Shown here one piece after another: positions 34,401 to 45,708 of a DNA stretch of 64,000 bases (position 1 is its first letter; each line of letters begins with the position of its first letter). Source of the DNA: Lantana camara (taxonomy: Eukaryota > Streptophyta > Magnoliopsida > Lamiales > Verbenaceae); the NCBI GenBank assembly GCA_037501455.1, contig CM074857.1:109029501-109093500 (forward strand), written 5' to 3'. The notes beneath the pieces are model-generated. The model saw only the letters and a program-made list of their open reading frames with translations, was not told the origin of the DNA and did not search any database. The translations under genes were made by a program, and so were the position numbers.

Positions 34401-36255
34401 CCACACAGACCTAGAACACGATCAAGCTAGTGAGAATGCTAGTTCTATGGCTTATGTTAATGGCTAGGATAATTTTTTCTTTGAAAACTTTTCTTTTGGT
34501 TTTCCTAAAAACCTTAACACTTCGTGAGTGTTGGTCTAAAGAATAAGAGAAGCGCCACCCCTTGTATTTGTACAAGGTTGGTTTGAAATCCCTAGGGTTC
34601 CCAAACTTAGTGGACTTTTTTTTCTTACTCACTAATTAACTAATTTAATTATTTATTTAATTGGAGAAAATAAGTTCCTAACTTGTTCTCCAAGTCTTGC
34701 AAGAATAACCTTCTCACTCCTACAATAGGAAGTTGGACTTTTCAACTTTCCTAAAGCTAAAAGTCAACATTCAATAAATAAATTAATTCCTAATTAATCA
34801 TTTATTGGGTTAAATTTATTTGCGAATAGTCTTAACAATTAATTCAAAATTAATTAAAAGACCAAAATTAATTAATTACAATTTAATTAATTAATTTTAG
34901 AAAAGAATTCGTGTGTGGAAAATTCCACACGCATGAAGCTATGCACGAGCCACATGTGCATGACACGTGGCAGCCACGTGGCAGCTACCCACGCAATCCT
35001 TGCTCCATTTCGATCAACAATCTGATCCTTCGTTAATCATATTAACATCCTACCATAACCCTCGTGTTCTGGCATTTGTGTGTGACCCTTTAGGTTCATT
35101 ATTCGATTAGCAGTGACAACAATTAATTAATTCCCTAATTAATTAATCACTTCACAGATCACACTACAGTAATCTAGCAATGGGTGTGTGACCCCTAGCC
35201 GAATAACGAAATGAATCGAAGAACCTTTCAGTCAATGACAATTAGTGAAATACGATCCTCCTACAACTCCATCTCTCAGTCAAGAACTAAGGCATGGGAA
35301 TATTCTCAGAGCCCAAATATTCTTGATCTTTAAAGTTAAGTTCGTTTCATATCTATTTCGACCTCAATCCTAGAAAACCCCATTTTCTAGATGTCTAGAT
35401 CTTTATCTAGCTTGGCCAAGGGTTTAATGTTTAATGGACTACGAACAACTCAATCAGTAAGAGATCATTCTTGTTCTTAACAAGTGTAAGTCCTTTATCG
35501 ATTCTACTAATTCTACATATGTCACTTGTGTAATCCCAACATAAGTCGTGGTTCAGGTGTCTACATGGCGACACCCTTTTGAGCCCATGTCAAAGATTAC
35601 AGAGTTAGCTCATATAAGACATTACAGAATCTCAAGTCTAAGGATTAATGAATCACGTCATTGACCAGTGAGATATTTCCTAATCTGGAAGTTTCAGGAA
35701 ACTTACTTTCCCATTTAGGAATGTTCTCACCTGGGACATCTCAGTGATGAAGTTCTCGTAACAATCACCCTTATGTATTATGAACGCATCGATGTATGCA
35801 CTTATCACTCCATGAAACTGAATGATCCTTCAAAAAGACATAATCACACAAGCAAGTCTCAGCAGAGTCAAGGTCGACACTCCCACTGTCTGTCGGACTG
35901 ATCGACTTGGAGAAGTTTCTAATCCTCGCCTATGGAGTTAAGAACTTGTTTCATGTGCCGTTCCCATAACGACAAAGTTCTTAATGGCCTCATCGGATTA
36001 GGGGAGTTCAATACATGTAAAACACAGTCAACCCAAATAGACATAAATAAACACATAAAGAAGTGATTGCCTATGAACAAAATCATCTCGTTTATTATTC
36101 AAAGATTGTTTGTGATTTCACAAGAAAATAGTAAATCAAAAATCTGCTTTAAGGGCACTAATCCTAACATATGCGACATCACATAAACCACATAATTACT
36201 GAATTAAACTCTCTCGTGACGCCGTACCTGGCTTGCCAAAAGAACGGGGTGTCAC
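31434..36255 (-). mobile_element. Solo LTR, family B (about 2.8 kb, split by solo LTR A2)
   Basis: On the minus strand it begins TGTGACACCCCGTTC (at 36255) and ends GTACGGGTGCTACA (at 31434). Inside, the minus strand shows LTR-type sequence with a splice-donor-like GTAAGACTTG near 33735 and CCCTCCCTCTTTATG near 31850. It splits Copia gag, whose coding resumes right after 36255. Net of A2, it is about 2.8 kb with no internal genes or second LTR. The flanks TCGGA and TATGT do not match, so the ends are less certain than for other insertions here. The short frames inside it are chance. Confidence 0.65.
34176..36169 (-). mobile_element. Solo LTR, family A copy A2 (1994 bp)
   Basis: Minus strand starts TGTTAGGATTAGTGCCC (36169) and ends TTTTACAATA (34176), with perfect TSD TATGC (34171-34175, 36170-36174). 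It is inserted in solo LTR B. It shares with A1 the order: AATCTTTGAATAATA near the 5' end, the ACTTGTTT block, and TTGCAAGA plus an A/T tract near the 3' end. No internal region. Confidence 0.9.
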
Positions 36256-39200
36256 ATATGTGGACATTGAGGGAAACCCAAGCACACGAAGGAGGGGTGC
36301 TTCGAAATAATCAAGTATCATGACTGGTGGGAGGGCCATCGGAAGACCAGAGGCGACGGTTCAGCGAAAGGGGGAAGCAAGAAATCCAATATCGCGGTTT
36401 ACAGTGGAGGAGCTGGAGCCGTTGCTCCAGGCGTTATCGGATTAGACACCGGTGCAGCGGCGGAAAGGGTTGGCCACGCCAACATCGTCATCTACTCCAG
36501 CGAGCAGAACACAGATGTGGGGGAGTGCGGCAGACAATGTATAGGGTTTGGGAGTAATGCCCAAAACCCTAGTCTTATTTCCTTTAATAATAATTTTGAT
36601 ATTATAAATCCCCCCCTCCCAAGTTACAAGAAATTGCAGAATGACCCCCAGGTTGTTGGTATTTGTGGTTTTCACACACAGTCAAAATTAAAGAACTCAT
36701 CACAGTGGATCTTTGACTGTGGGGCGACAGACTTGATGACTTTTGATCCTTCGGACATCATTAACCTTAAAATACTGAAAAAAATATCACATCTAAACTG
36801 CTAATGGTGACTTGGTGACGGTTGAAACCGAGGGTCTATGTTGATTTCCCCAAAATTGAAATTGATAAATTGACTCTATGTTCCTTCGTTATCATACAAA
36901 TGATTATCTTTGAGCCAAATAACGAATGAACTCAATTGTATGGTCCTAATCTATCCTCATTTTTGTGTGATTCAGGACATTCATACGAATGAACTCAATT
37001 GTATGGTCCTAATCTATCCTGGTCTATTTTCTCCACCATAAATCTGAGGTATATGATACCTTTGTTGCTTTCTATAAAATGATCCAAATACAGTTTAATC
37101 ACAAAATCAAAGTACTTAAGTCAGATCACGCACGAGAATAGGTTAATCAAGAGATGAACAGGTTCTTCCAGGAACAGGGCCTTATCCACCAAACCACCTA
37201 CCCTAATTCCCCACAATAAAATGGGATAGCCGAAAGAAAAAACCGAACCATCCTCGAAATAACCCGGGCTCTACTAATAGAGTCCCATGTCCCAAACCAG
37301 TTCTGGCCTGAAGCGGTTGCCACTGCAACCTATCTCACAAACCAATTACCCACAAAAATCTTTGCCCACAAAACACCACTCTTAGTCCTCCAAACTCAAA
37401 CCGACATACCACCCCACCTTACTCTACCACCTTGGATTTTTGGGTGCACGGTATTTGTACATGTTCCACGGGTATACAGGACAAAACTTGATCCATGTGT
37501 GGTGAAATGTGTTTTTGTGGGCTATGCCTCCCATCAGAAGGGATATAGATGCTATAATCCGGCCACAAAATGGATCCACGTAACTATGGATTGTAACTTC
37601 GTGGAAACAAAATATTTCTACCTTACCCAACAAAGTGATCATGGGGAGATCCTAGATGAGTCTCTTTGCTGGCTCAGTTGTTCAGATCTAAGTGATCCCG
37701 TGAGCAAATCCAGATCAAGTGTTGAAGACCCCAGTACCACTCCCGCACCTACACCCAATTATCATCCTTCAGATGATCTCCAAGACGAGATAACTAAGGT
37801 AACTGATCTTGTGGATTTTGCTCTTTCTGTTGATAACCCCGATATCGTTAATGTTGTTCCTGAGAATGCAGAGAGTCTATGGTACACTTTACCTCCAACG
37901 AGCACAAGACGGATACCTCCTAATCAGTACTCACCTGATCATGTGTCCCGATCAGCCAGATATCTCATAGGGAACATGGTCAGTGGAAGCATGTCAAATA
38001 TGGTAAGGGCATTCTTTGGAAATCACTACACTGAAAGAATTCCAAGAACAATACAGGAAGCAAGTCAGGATAAAGAATGGGAGAAGGCAATGAGAAATGA
38101 AATATATGCCCTGATTGGAAATAATACGTGGGAGAAGTGCAAGTTACTCGAAGGAAAGAAACCGGTCGGTTGCAAGTGGGTATTCACAGTGAAACACAAA
38201 GCAGACGGCTCTGTTGAGAGGTACAAAGCCAGATTGGTTGGGAAGGGGTACACTCAGACCTTCGAAATTGACTATTCTGGAACATTCTCCATAGTGGCTA
38301 AATTGGACACTGTACGGGTACTTCTTTCAGTCGCAGCTAACAAGGACTGACCTCTTCACCAGTTTGATGTAAAAAATGCCTTCCTGCACAACGATTTAAC
38401 TGAGAAAGTGTATATGGAACCACCTCTAGGGTTTACTCAGGATTTCAGATGAGATGAGGTTTGCAGACTCCGTAAGGCACTGTATGGGTTGAACCAGTCA
38501 CCACGAGCATGGTTTGGCAGGTTCACTGTGGTGATGCAACAACATGGATATGTATAAAGTAATGCTGACCATACCTTGTTCCTGAAGAACAAAGGAGAGT
38601 TGATCACCTGTTTGATCATATACGTGGACGATATGATCATAACAGGGAGCGACACTGAAGAGATGGCCAAACTCTGGGAAAATTTGTTCAAGGAATTTGA
38701 AATGAAAGACCTTGGAGGGTTAAAATACTTCTTAGGAATAGTGCTGGCAGAAACTAGAATGCTCTACTGCAAGCTAGTGGATACTTCGATACAAGTGAAT
38801 TACAAGCTCAAAATAGTTGAAAGTGGGGAACGACCAAAAAAAAAAAAAAAAAACAACTACCAACGGTTGGTCGGAAAGCTTATCTACCTGTCCCATACGA
38901 GACCAGATGCCGCTTACGCTGTAGGGATTGTCAGCCGGTTTATGCATAGTCCTCAGAAAGAACACATGGAAGCCGTGGTACTAATTCTCTGGTACTTGAA
39001 AGGGACAATAGGCACAGGGATCATGTTAGGGAGATACGGACATCTGGACATTGAAGCTTACACTGATGTTGACTGGGCAGGGAACCCGAATGACAGAAGA
39101 TCTACCTTCGGGTTCTTCACACTTGTTGGTGGAAATGTGGTAACCTGGAGGAGTAAGAAACAGAAAGTTATGGCTTTCTCGAGTGTGGAGATGGAGTTCA

Positions 39201-39430
39201 AGGGTATAAGGTGTAACTGAAATTCTTTGGCTAAGAAAACTGATGACGGAGATAGGCGTGACCCCTAAGGGTCCGAGCAACCTAAAATGTGATAACAAGG
39301 CAACAATTAGCATCTCAGAAAACCCCGAACAATATGAAAGAACTAAACATGTTGAGGTAGACCAGCACTTCATAAAGGAGAAGCTAGAAAATGGTACGAT
39401 TATAATTCCCTTCGTCAGGTTAGAGGACTA
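36256..39430 (+). pseudogene. Copia gag 3' part and pol (protease, integrase, RT, RNase H)
   Basis: Resumes at the gag zinc knuckle (HTKEGCFEIIKYHDWWEG near 36290), with a stop inside it. Protease is at about 36703-36760, where the usual DSGAT reads DCGAT. Integrase is at 37100-37560, badly broken ([10 protein letters not shown] and a C-terminal [14 protein letters not shown] piece). RT runs from about 38020 with several stops; it keeps YVDDMIITG near 38615-38645. An A tract at about 38837 disrupts the linker. RNase H is at about 38870-39210 (TDVDWAGNPNDRRST). The product order PR-IN-RT-RH is diagnostic of Ty1/Copia. Confidence 0.9.
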
Positions 39431-39517
39431 GCTAGCAGACATTTTGACTAAGGTGGTCACCGATCAGATATTCCAGATGACACTGAGCAAATTAAAGGTT
39501 GGGGACTCCATCACTTA

Positions 39518-39530
39518 ACTTGAGGGGTAG
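39518..39530 (+). promoter_or_regulatory. Copia polypurine tract
   Basis: ACTTGAGGGGTAG ends directly before the 3' LTR, the expected place for plus-strand DNA priming. Confidence 0.75.
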
Positions 39531-39724
39531 TGTTAGAACTCTTGTATATGGGAAGTTTGAATTCCCTTTTATACTCCTGATTTGTAGAGATTGCCACAGA
39601 TTTGTAGGGATTCCTTGTCTATGTTGTAAGCTATACATAGGACCTTTAACAGAGTGTAAAATGAAGAAAAACAGGAGCAATGAATACAATACAGATTTTC
39701 TTCCCCGAATACCATGTTCTAACA
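39531..39724 (+). repeat. Copia 3' LTR
   Basis: 194 bp, same length as the 5' LTR, with TGTTAGAACTC at the start and TGTTCTAACA at the end. TSD AATTA follows. Confidence 0.95.
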
Positions 39725-40290
39725 AATTAACTTATCATGTACCAAAGCAAAGTGTCCATTAGGATAAAATTATCTAAAACGTGCTTTAATTTTTTTTTCT
39801 TTTCCAATAATAGTCCATATCTTGTTGGTACTTTTTTTTTTTTTTTTAATAAATTCACACGCATCCAAGTGAGATTTGAATCCATGACCTTGCCCTGAAG
39901 AATGAACTCATACTTGATAGTATCATGATCTCACATCTTGATTTACCCTAAATTTAATGTTATATCTTTAGTTATCGTCTTTTAAGTGATACCCCCTATA
40001 CTATTGGGACTCAGGACCGATTTGTGCCCTCCCAGGCTTAGGTTGCTCGAACATAAATATTCACGCCATTCTTCTTTAGCCTTATTTCAGCTTAGTGGGC
40101 TTAAATTTTTTTTTTATGAGTATTATTGATGGTTCTCAACTATGTCCACGAGACTCGAACCATGCCTTATTTATTCACATTGTTCATAAGTGCTCATACA
40201 CTTGTTTCCTAATGGGATTGATCTTGTTTACTCGTTTGAGCTGAACTTTGGCCTGTGTGAGGATCAACCGATGGAACTTCATCGTATATA
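39725..40290. repeat. Duplicated segment, copy 2, right block
   Basis: Continues copy 2 after the Copia insertion and matches 10350-10625 and 11600-11710. It includes TATACTATTGGGACTC and TTGTTTACTCGTTTGAG. It ends near ATCGTATA at the position corresponding to the F-box promoter; no F-box coding sequence follows. Two stretches have no counterpart in copy 1, one of them 39831-39924. Confidence 0.8.
39831..39924 (-). mobile_element. SINE-like short insertion (about 95 bp)
   Basis: Absent from the paralogous copy at about 10462. On the minus strand it contains GGATTCAAATCTC, similar to a pol III B box, followed by an A tract (the plus-strand T run at 39831-39848). No clear TSD, so only a suggestion. 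Confidence 0.4.
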
Positions 40291-40556
40291 TATAATTATG
40301 AACAACCTCCTGAACTATGGCAAAATTATAGATTCTCACTGAGGTTTAAGAAATTACGAACTGAGTTTTACACTCTCTCTCTCACACAAATTGCCCCAAC
40401 CATTGATTACGGTGTTAAATTTCGATGACGTGAGCAAAATTATTTTTAATAATTCTAATTCTACCCTTAGGGGGTATATTATTATAATACTAAAAGTATG
40501 ATGATGTATTTGTAACGTTAGTTAAATTTGTATATTTTAATTTGAAAATTTATCAG

Positions 40557-41309
40557 CTGTAAAGCACGGACATGCCAAAAAAGTGGTTCATGCAATGTCG
40601 GACATGGTCACGGCTTCGACACATGTCCGACATATCGGATCCGTGTCTAAATCAAAAAAATTAAAATAAAAGGGACACGAGATCGGACACTCTGATACGA
40701 CTGCGAAGAAGACACGACTGGGGAAGAAAAGGGGAAAAAATTCTTGCTTGTCCTTTACCTTGAGAAGAAAAGGGAAAGAAATCCCAAAACCACCACCTTC
40801 TCACCATGAGAAGAAAAGGGGAAGAAATCCCCAACACCACCATCGTTGTCTCGTCGTCGGTAGTCGTTCGCACCCCGCCAGCCACTCCCACCTTTGCCCT
40901 TCCTCTCTCTCTCTCTCTCTCTCTTCACGTCGGCACTCACACCATTGCCTCTAGCCATCACCGCTAGCTCCTCTCTCTGTCTGGCCAAAGTAGGGGAAAA
41001 AAAAAGAAAAAGGAAAGGGATAAGCCCTAGCTTTACACCATCTTCAAAAAGAAAAAATAACTCAACTAATGGGCCATACTTTTTTTATTATTGGGCTGTT
41101 TGTTATTTTATTGAATTGATGATTGTTAAAATATTTAAAATTTTTGGGCTAACAAAAGGATCCACATACTTAAAAAAATAAATTAATGTTTATAAAATAT
41201 ATTATTTATATATAAAATATAGCCGTCTCGGAGCCGTATCGCGTCCTAAAATTTTAAAAAAATCTGTGTCGCCGTATCCGTGTGGTGTCCGTGTCGCCGG
41301 ACACCATAG
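40557..41309. mobile_element. Non-autonomous hAT-like element (753 bp)
   Basis: Flanked by 8-bp TSD TTTATCAG (40549-40556) and TTTATAAG (41310-41317), one change. Ends are CTGTAAAGCACGGACATG and CGCCGGACACCATAG. Repeated CGGACA/GTGTCCG motifs lie near both ends, typical of hAT subterminal repeats. A CT microsatellite lies at about 40903-40924. Not coding. Confidence 0.7.
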
Positions 41310-41882
41310 TTTATAAGTCAAAATAATATTTATATTTTATCTATAAGTATAAATCCAAATAGATATTTCATGCATGTTTATTTCTTATAAAATATGATAA
41401 AAAAAATTACAAATTATACCTTATGTTTATATCTTCGTATTATGCATATTTTGTATAAGTTTATTTAAACTTATTTATTTGAAATAACAAATTTGTCTTC
41501 CGAAGTAAAACACTAAAACAACACTCAATGCATTAGTAAACTCACGAAAATACCCACCAGAGTTATTTAAACAAATATTTCAATGGTTGGTGATGCCTAA
41601 TGCATCTACGTTACATACAAACATCCCAATATAAATATGCATGTGCAATATAAAAAAATAAAATAAAAATTAGCATTCATAAACTCTAGGTATGAAATTA
41701 GTTCATGATAAAAATATCAAAATATAATTAAATAACATTCTTTGGAAAAAAAAAAAAAAAAAAACAAAAAAAGAAGACATTAGATAATCACAAAATTCAA
41801 GTACTTATATCAAACCCCAAGAATTTCAATATTTGCATTAACCCCCTTATCTTTGGACTTTTATTGCATATACCCCCTTGAG

Positions 41883-42696
41883 CATGGTTCGCCGGAACGA
41901 CAGTGGTCGTTCCACCTTGATGGGGTGGAACACTAACACCATGGAGCGGGGGTGAAACGTCACGAAATCGGCTGAAACGGCGTTTTACCCTATTTTCATT
42001 GTAAAAAACAGATCGGAACGGAGTTATCGCATCTCAGAATAGACTAGAACAACAAGAAAGAAGGAAGAGGCGGTGGATAAAAATAGAGGAAGACGGTCAC
42101 AGTGGGAGCTTGGAGGGAAGAAAATGAAAAGAAAAAAATTAGGTTTCTTTTTTATTTAATTAAAACAATTAATGGGCTAAAAATATGAAAGGAAGTAATG
42201 AGCCATATTTTTGTTACTTTAACTAATAATTATTAGAAGGTTTAAAACTTTTTGGCTAATAAAAGGGTCATCATTTTTATATAATAATCGTATTAAATTA
42301 AATTAAAATTATATGAGTAATATTAATATTTAATTAATAATATTTTCATTAATGAATGATAATTTTAATATTATTGATCTTAATATTTATTATGTTGTAG
42401 AATAGTACAATGGGTTTCTTGAATTAGGAGTTAGATTATCAAATATATTTATTATCAATGTCCTTATTAATGATAAAAAATATTAGTAATTAATTGCATA
42501 CATATACATATGTATATTTGAAAGTGGTGTCGTATGATAGTGGATGAACTTCTATTTATATTGTCACATTAATCAATTATATTTACCGTAAAAATATCCT
42601 CCGTTCCACGAAGTCCTGTAACCGTTCCGCGACATGATGCTGGAATTGGAACCGTGCCTCCTGTTCTGCTCCCCGTAACAGCGATTGTGAACCATG
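41883..42696. mobile_element. Non-autonomous hAT-like element (814 bp)
   Basis: Perfect 8-bp TSD CCCTTGAG (41875-41882, 42697-42704). Termini are CATGGTTC and GAACCATG, exact inverted 8-mers. Subterminal GGAACG/CGTTCC motifs cluster within 150 bp of each end. No transposase frame. Confidence 0.88.
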
Positions 42697-42826
42697 CCCT
42701 TGAGTTTCAGAATATGAGGAGTAAAATAGTAAATCAAACATTCTAAGTTTAACGAGTCATGGGAATTTTTAATTTCTCAAACCTTAGGAAAAAATATATA
42801 ATTTTGCTATATCTCAGGGATTGTTC

Positions 42827-43494
42827 CTAACCATCCCTATTGATATATATCTCGCTGGCTCGCAAGCTAAGCCCGAGCCATGCTTTTGGTACATGATCCT
42901 AAGCAAAAAAAACTTCTTGCTTGGGCTTGGCTCGGGCATAGATCGAGGTAACTCGGCTCGACTCGCGAACCAAAGAAAATATCAAAAGACTTTCAGAATA
43001 AATAACAGCAGCAACGAAAAGGGATGAATGGAAATCTATGCACAATTGCCAAAATCTAAATCAAACACAACAGATGCATTATTTTACCTACAAACTCAAT
43101 AATTATTGGACAGACTACAAGCTCAATTTCCACTCAAGAATCAAAATTAAGAAATTTAACAAAAGACATTACCAAATTTTTAGCTAACACATTATCTTTA
43201 TTTGGACTGGTGGCGCGAGACGGTGGCGTGGTGGCGATAGGCGACAGGCGACTGACGAGATGGTGGCGTTGCTAAACATGGAAGGTGGCGCTGCTGCAAC
43301 GAAGGCACCGCGGTGGTAGGTTGCTACAACGAAGGCGGGGGGTGGTGGACTGGAGGTGTGGTAGTGAGAGGTACGGTGGCAAGTTAGTGGCAATCGAGGA
43401 GATGGGATTTGGGAATGGGAGGCTGAGGCTGAGGCTGATGTTGGAAGGAAGATGGGGCTGTGGTTGCAATGGGGTTAGGGTTTTCATTATTAAA

Positions 43495-43498
<4 letters not shown>
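42827..43498. other. GGCTCG-rich and GGTGGCG-rich non-coding sequence
   Basis: 42845-42965 is rich in GGCTCG/GCTTGGGC words that recur at 43560-43860, suggesting the outer parts of one unclassified element. 43200-43480 is rich in GTGGCG words resembling the degenerate repeat at 55526-55850. Frames here are repetitive and not gene-like. Confidence 0.45.

Positions 43499-43541
<43 letters not shown>
43499..43541. repeat. TA dinucleotide microsatellite
   Basis: About 21 consecutive TA units directly before a three-copy 91-bp tandem repeat. Confidence 0.9.
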
Positions 43542-43543
<2 letters not shown>

Positions 43544-43549
43544 AAAAAA

Positions 43550-43800
43550 GGAAAATATATCCTGGCTCGAGAGTCGCGAGCCAAGACATACACAGCTCGG
43601 GCTTGGGTATATATATATGTTTATACATAATAGAAAAAAAGGAAACTATATCCTGGCTCGAGAGTCACGAGGCAAGATATACACAGCTCGGGCTTGGGTA
43701 TATATATATGTATATATATAATAGAAAAAAAGGAAAATATATCCCGGCTCGCAAGCCGCGAGCCATGATATACACAGCTTGGGCTTGGGTTCGAGGCTCG
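43550..43800. repeat. Tandem repeat, three copies of a 91-bp unit
   Basis: Units start near 43550, 43641 and 43732, each GGAAAATATATCCTGGCTCG-like followed by ACACAGCTCGGGCTTGGGTA; the first two then carry a TATATATATG stretch. The open frame spanning them is a by-product of the period, not a gene. Confidence 0.85.
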
Positions 43801-44077
43801 GCTCACTATCTTCGAACTCAAACCCAAGCTTTCTTCAAGCTAGCTCGTCAATCTCGCGAGCTAACTCTAAATGTTGTTAGTGTTCCCATCAGCCTTGAAA
43901 ATTTTTTTTTTCAAAATTGCCCCTGATTTTTTATTGTTATTTATTAAATGACTACAATGCCCTCAAGGACTATTTTGTAATATATGAAATATTAAGTGCT
44001 TGTTTTTGTTAATATTTATATATCTAAGGGACTGTTAAAAAAAATTCAGCCTTTTTTCCTCCTCTCTTTCTGCTTCG

Positions 44078-44200
44078 ATGGCCGCCTATTCATCGGCTTC
44101 AATCTCGATCAGAAGACCTCTCTTCTTCTCGAGCCACACAAAAACAGACTGGAATTGTATCTTTTCCCCAACAATGGGAACGAGAACCACCATAAATTAA
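44078..44200 (+). other. Small ORF resembling a plastid transit peptide, left copy
   Basis: ATG at 44078 opens 40 codons: MAAYSSASISIRRPLFFSSH and on to MGTRTTIN, then a stop. It is Ser/Arg-rich with few acidic residues, like a chloroplast transit peptide, and is preceded by a TC-rich leader-like stretch. The duplicate at 53655 encodes the same peptide. It may be the first exon of a captured host gene; the source is not recognised. Confidence 0.35.
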
Positions 44201-45578
44201 GAAATGGGATTTGCGGAAATATTTATTTGAATATCACATCCTTTTCTTGTCAAATCTGTATTCAAACCCAGATTTGAATGTATGTGTTATTATGTGTATA
44301 AGCTAGTGTTTTATTGTATTATTGATTAGGTTTTATTTCACATCTGGTATGTGTGCGTGTCCACATCTCTCTGCAGATTTATCACTCCCGTAAAAGAACG
44401 TTCTTCTTCTTCAAAAAAAAAAAAGAACTCCTTTATGAGTTTGTGATGGTGGTGTGTTGTAATTTGATTTTACTACAGTTAAAACCAATCGTGCAAGTGT
44501 ACACTAACATACGCGTAACACAATAGGATCGAACCCACAGGGAAGGGAAATCAATCACTACTCTCTATTTCTCTCTAATTTAAAGACTTAACGAATTCGA
44601 GGTTATTCCTATTAAACTACTGATGCAGAAATTAACAAGTAACTGAACTAAAATTTGCAATTAACAATTTAAATACGTGAATTTACTTCAGTAAACTAAA
44701 CAGGCAGGGGAAAAGCTTTGAATCATACAATCAAGAGACAATGTGATACCCGTTGACAAGTGTAGTTCTACAACCTAGTCACTTACATCTGAATTACCCT
44801 CTCTCGAGGTGTAACCAAGTGCTTAATTAGTGTTCAATGTTGCTCTCGCAATCACCAATAGTTAATTAAACCATAGGAACAAGACTAGTGTAATTCAATA
44901 TTCTAGCAGCTTGACATGGAATAAGATTACTGTTGTATAAGCTAGGACCAAATCTCTTTGAACCCTACAACTCACAAGTATTGAAAACCCTCTAAACTAC
45001 CATCACTCTTTCGATTTATAGGTAATTGTGACACATGCTACGGGTGATCAGGCCATCGTAAGTCAATTCAAACCAGTTTTCAAACTAAGGATTAACACAA
45101 GTCACTCAAGTATCTCATCAAACGTCCATCATGCAATCATCATCACTTCCTCGTAGCCCTAGATAATTAGCTACTCATAATTGAAGCAAAAATCATAAAG
45201 CTAAAGGAAACTACATTAACATAAATCATGGTCAACGAATCTAAATAAAGTCTAACAATTAAACTCATAAACATTCAGCCAAACTCCAGAACAAAACTAG
45301 CATAAAAGCTAAAACTAAAAATCAAAGGAATTAGTTTAGGAATTAAAGCAACAATAAAACCAAAGATTGTTCTCGGAATTCAATCCTGTCCTCTTCTCGA
45401 ATTCTCTGAAAATCTTCTGAACCTCTGAGTCTTCTTCCAAACCCTAGGTCTTGACTTGGAAGGAAAACTCTTTTTCTCTGTCTAACTCTAATCTAGGTCA
45501 CGAACGGAAGAAAATCTCCCACAAAAAGACTCCAAAACGCACATATATAGCAACCCTAGGAGAGTTCTCACCGCCCTA

Positions 45579-45708
45579 GGTAACGGGCGTTACCAATTTT
45601 TGCCTTGCCATCGTTAACGCCCGTTAATGGCCTGAATCGTATTAACGCTGTTACTGGTAACGGGCGTTACCTAATTCCTTCTGCGTAGGGGTAACGGGCG
45701 TTACCCCA
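45579..45708. repeat. GGTAACGGGCGTTACC motif cluster, left repeat of element D
   Basis: Four near-palindromic motifs with TAACG/CGTTA arms around GGGC/GCCC. On the minus strand they lie upstream of the TATATAT at about 45543-45549, the likely LTR TATA box. The same cluster occurs at 55158-55366 and, in the element's interior, at 50851-51010. Confidence 0.85.

Larger units (their letters stand above)
17620..39724 (+). mobile_element. Ty1/Copia retrotransposon, about 4.6 kb, expanded to 22.1 kb by nested insertions
   Basis: Two 194-bp LTRs (17620-17813, 39531-39724) start TGTTA and end CTAACA. A 5-bp TSD AATTA flanks them (17615-17619, 39725-39729). A tRNA-Met type primer-binding site follows the 5' LTR and a polypurine tract precedes the 3' LTR. 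Removing the nested insertions (18722-31361 and 31434-36255) leaves about 4.6 kb, normal for Copia. The order is gag, protease, integrase, RT, RNase H, all with stops or frameshifts. The empty site survives near 10345 in the paralogous segment. Confidence 0.95.
40300..42826. mobile_element. Foldback element interrupted by two hAT elements
   Basis: The left end, GAACAACCTCCTGAACTATG followed by GCAAAATTATA and GAGGTTTAAGAAATT, is matched in inverted form at 42765-42826. Removing the two hAT insertions leaves about 950 bp of AT-rich, non-coding DNA. The left end lies within about 10 bp of the end of duplicated copy 2. No convincing TSD. Confidence 0.65.

Noticed and set aside
18722..36169. One large element with 18722 and 36169 as its terminal inverted repeats
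   Set aside because: The two ends are separate family A solo LTRs in opposite orientation, each with its own TSD (CTCAG and TATGC).
43285..43926. 213-codon plus-strand frame
   Set aside because: Runs through a TA microsatellite and a 91-bp tandem repeat; 91 is not a multiple of 3, so each unit is read in a different frame, and no domain is visible.
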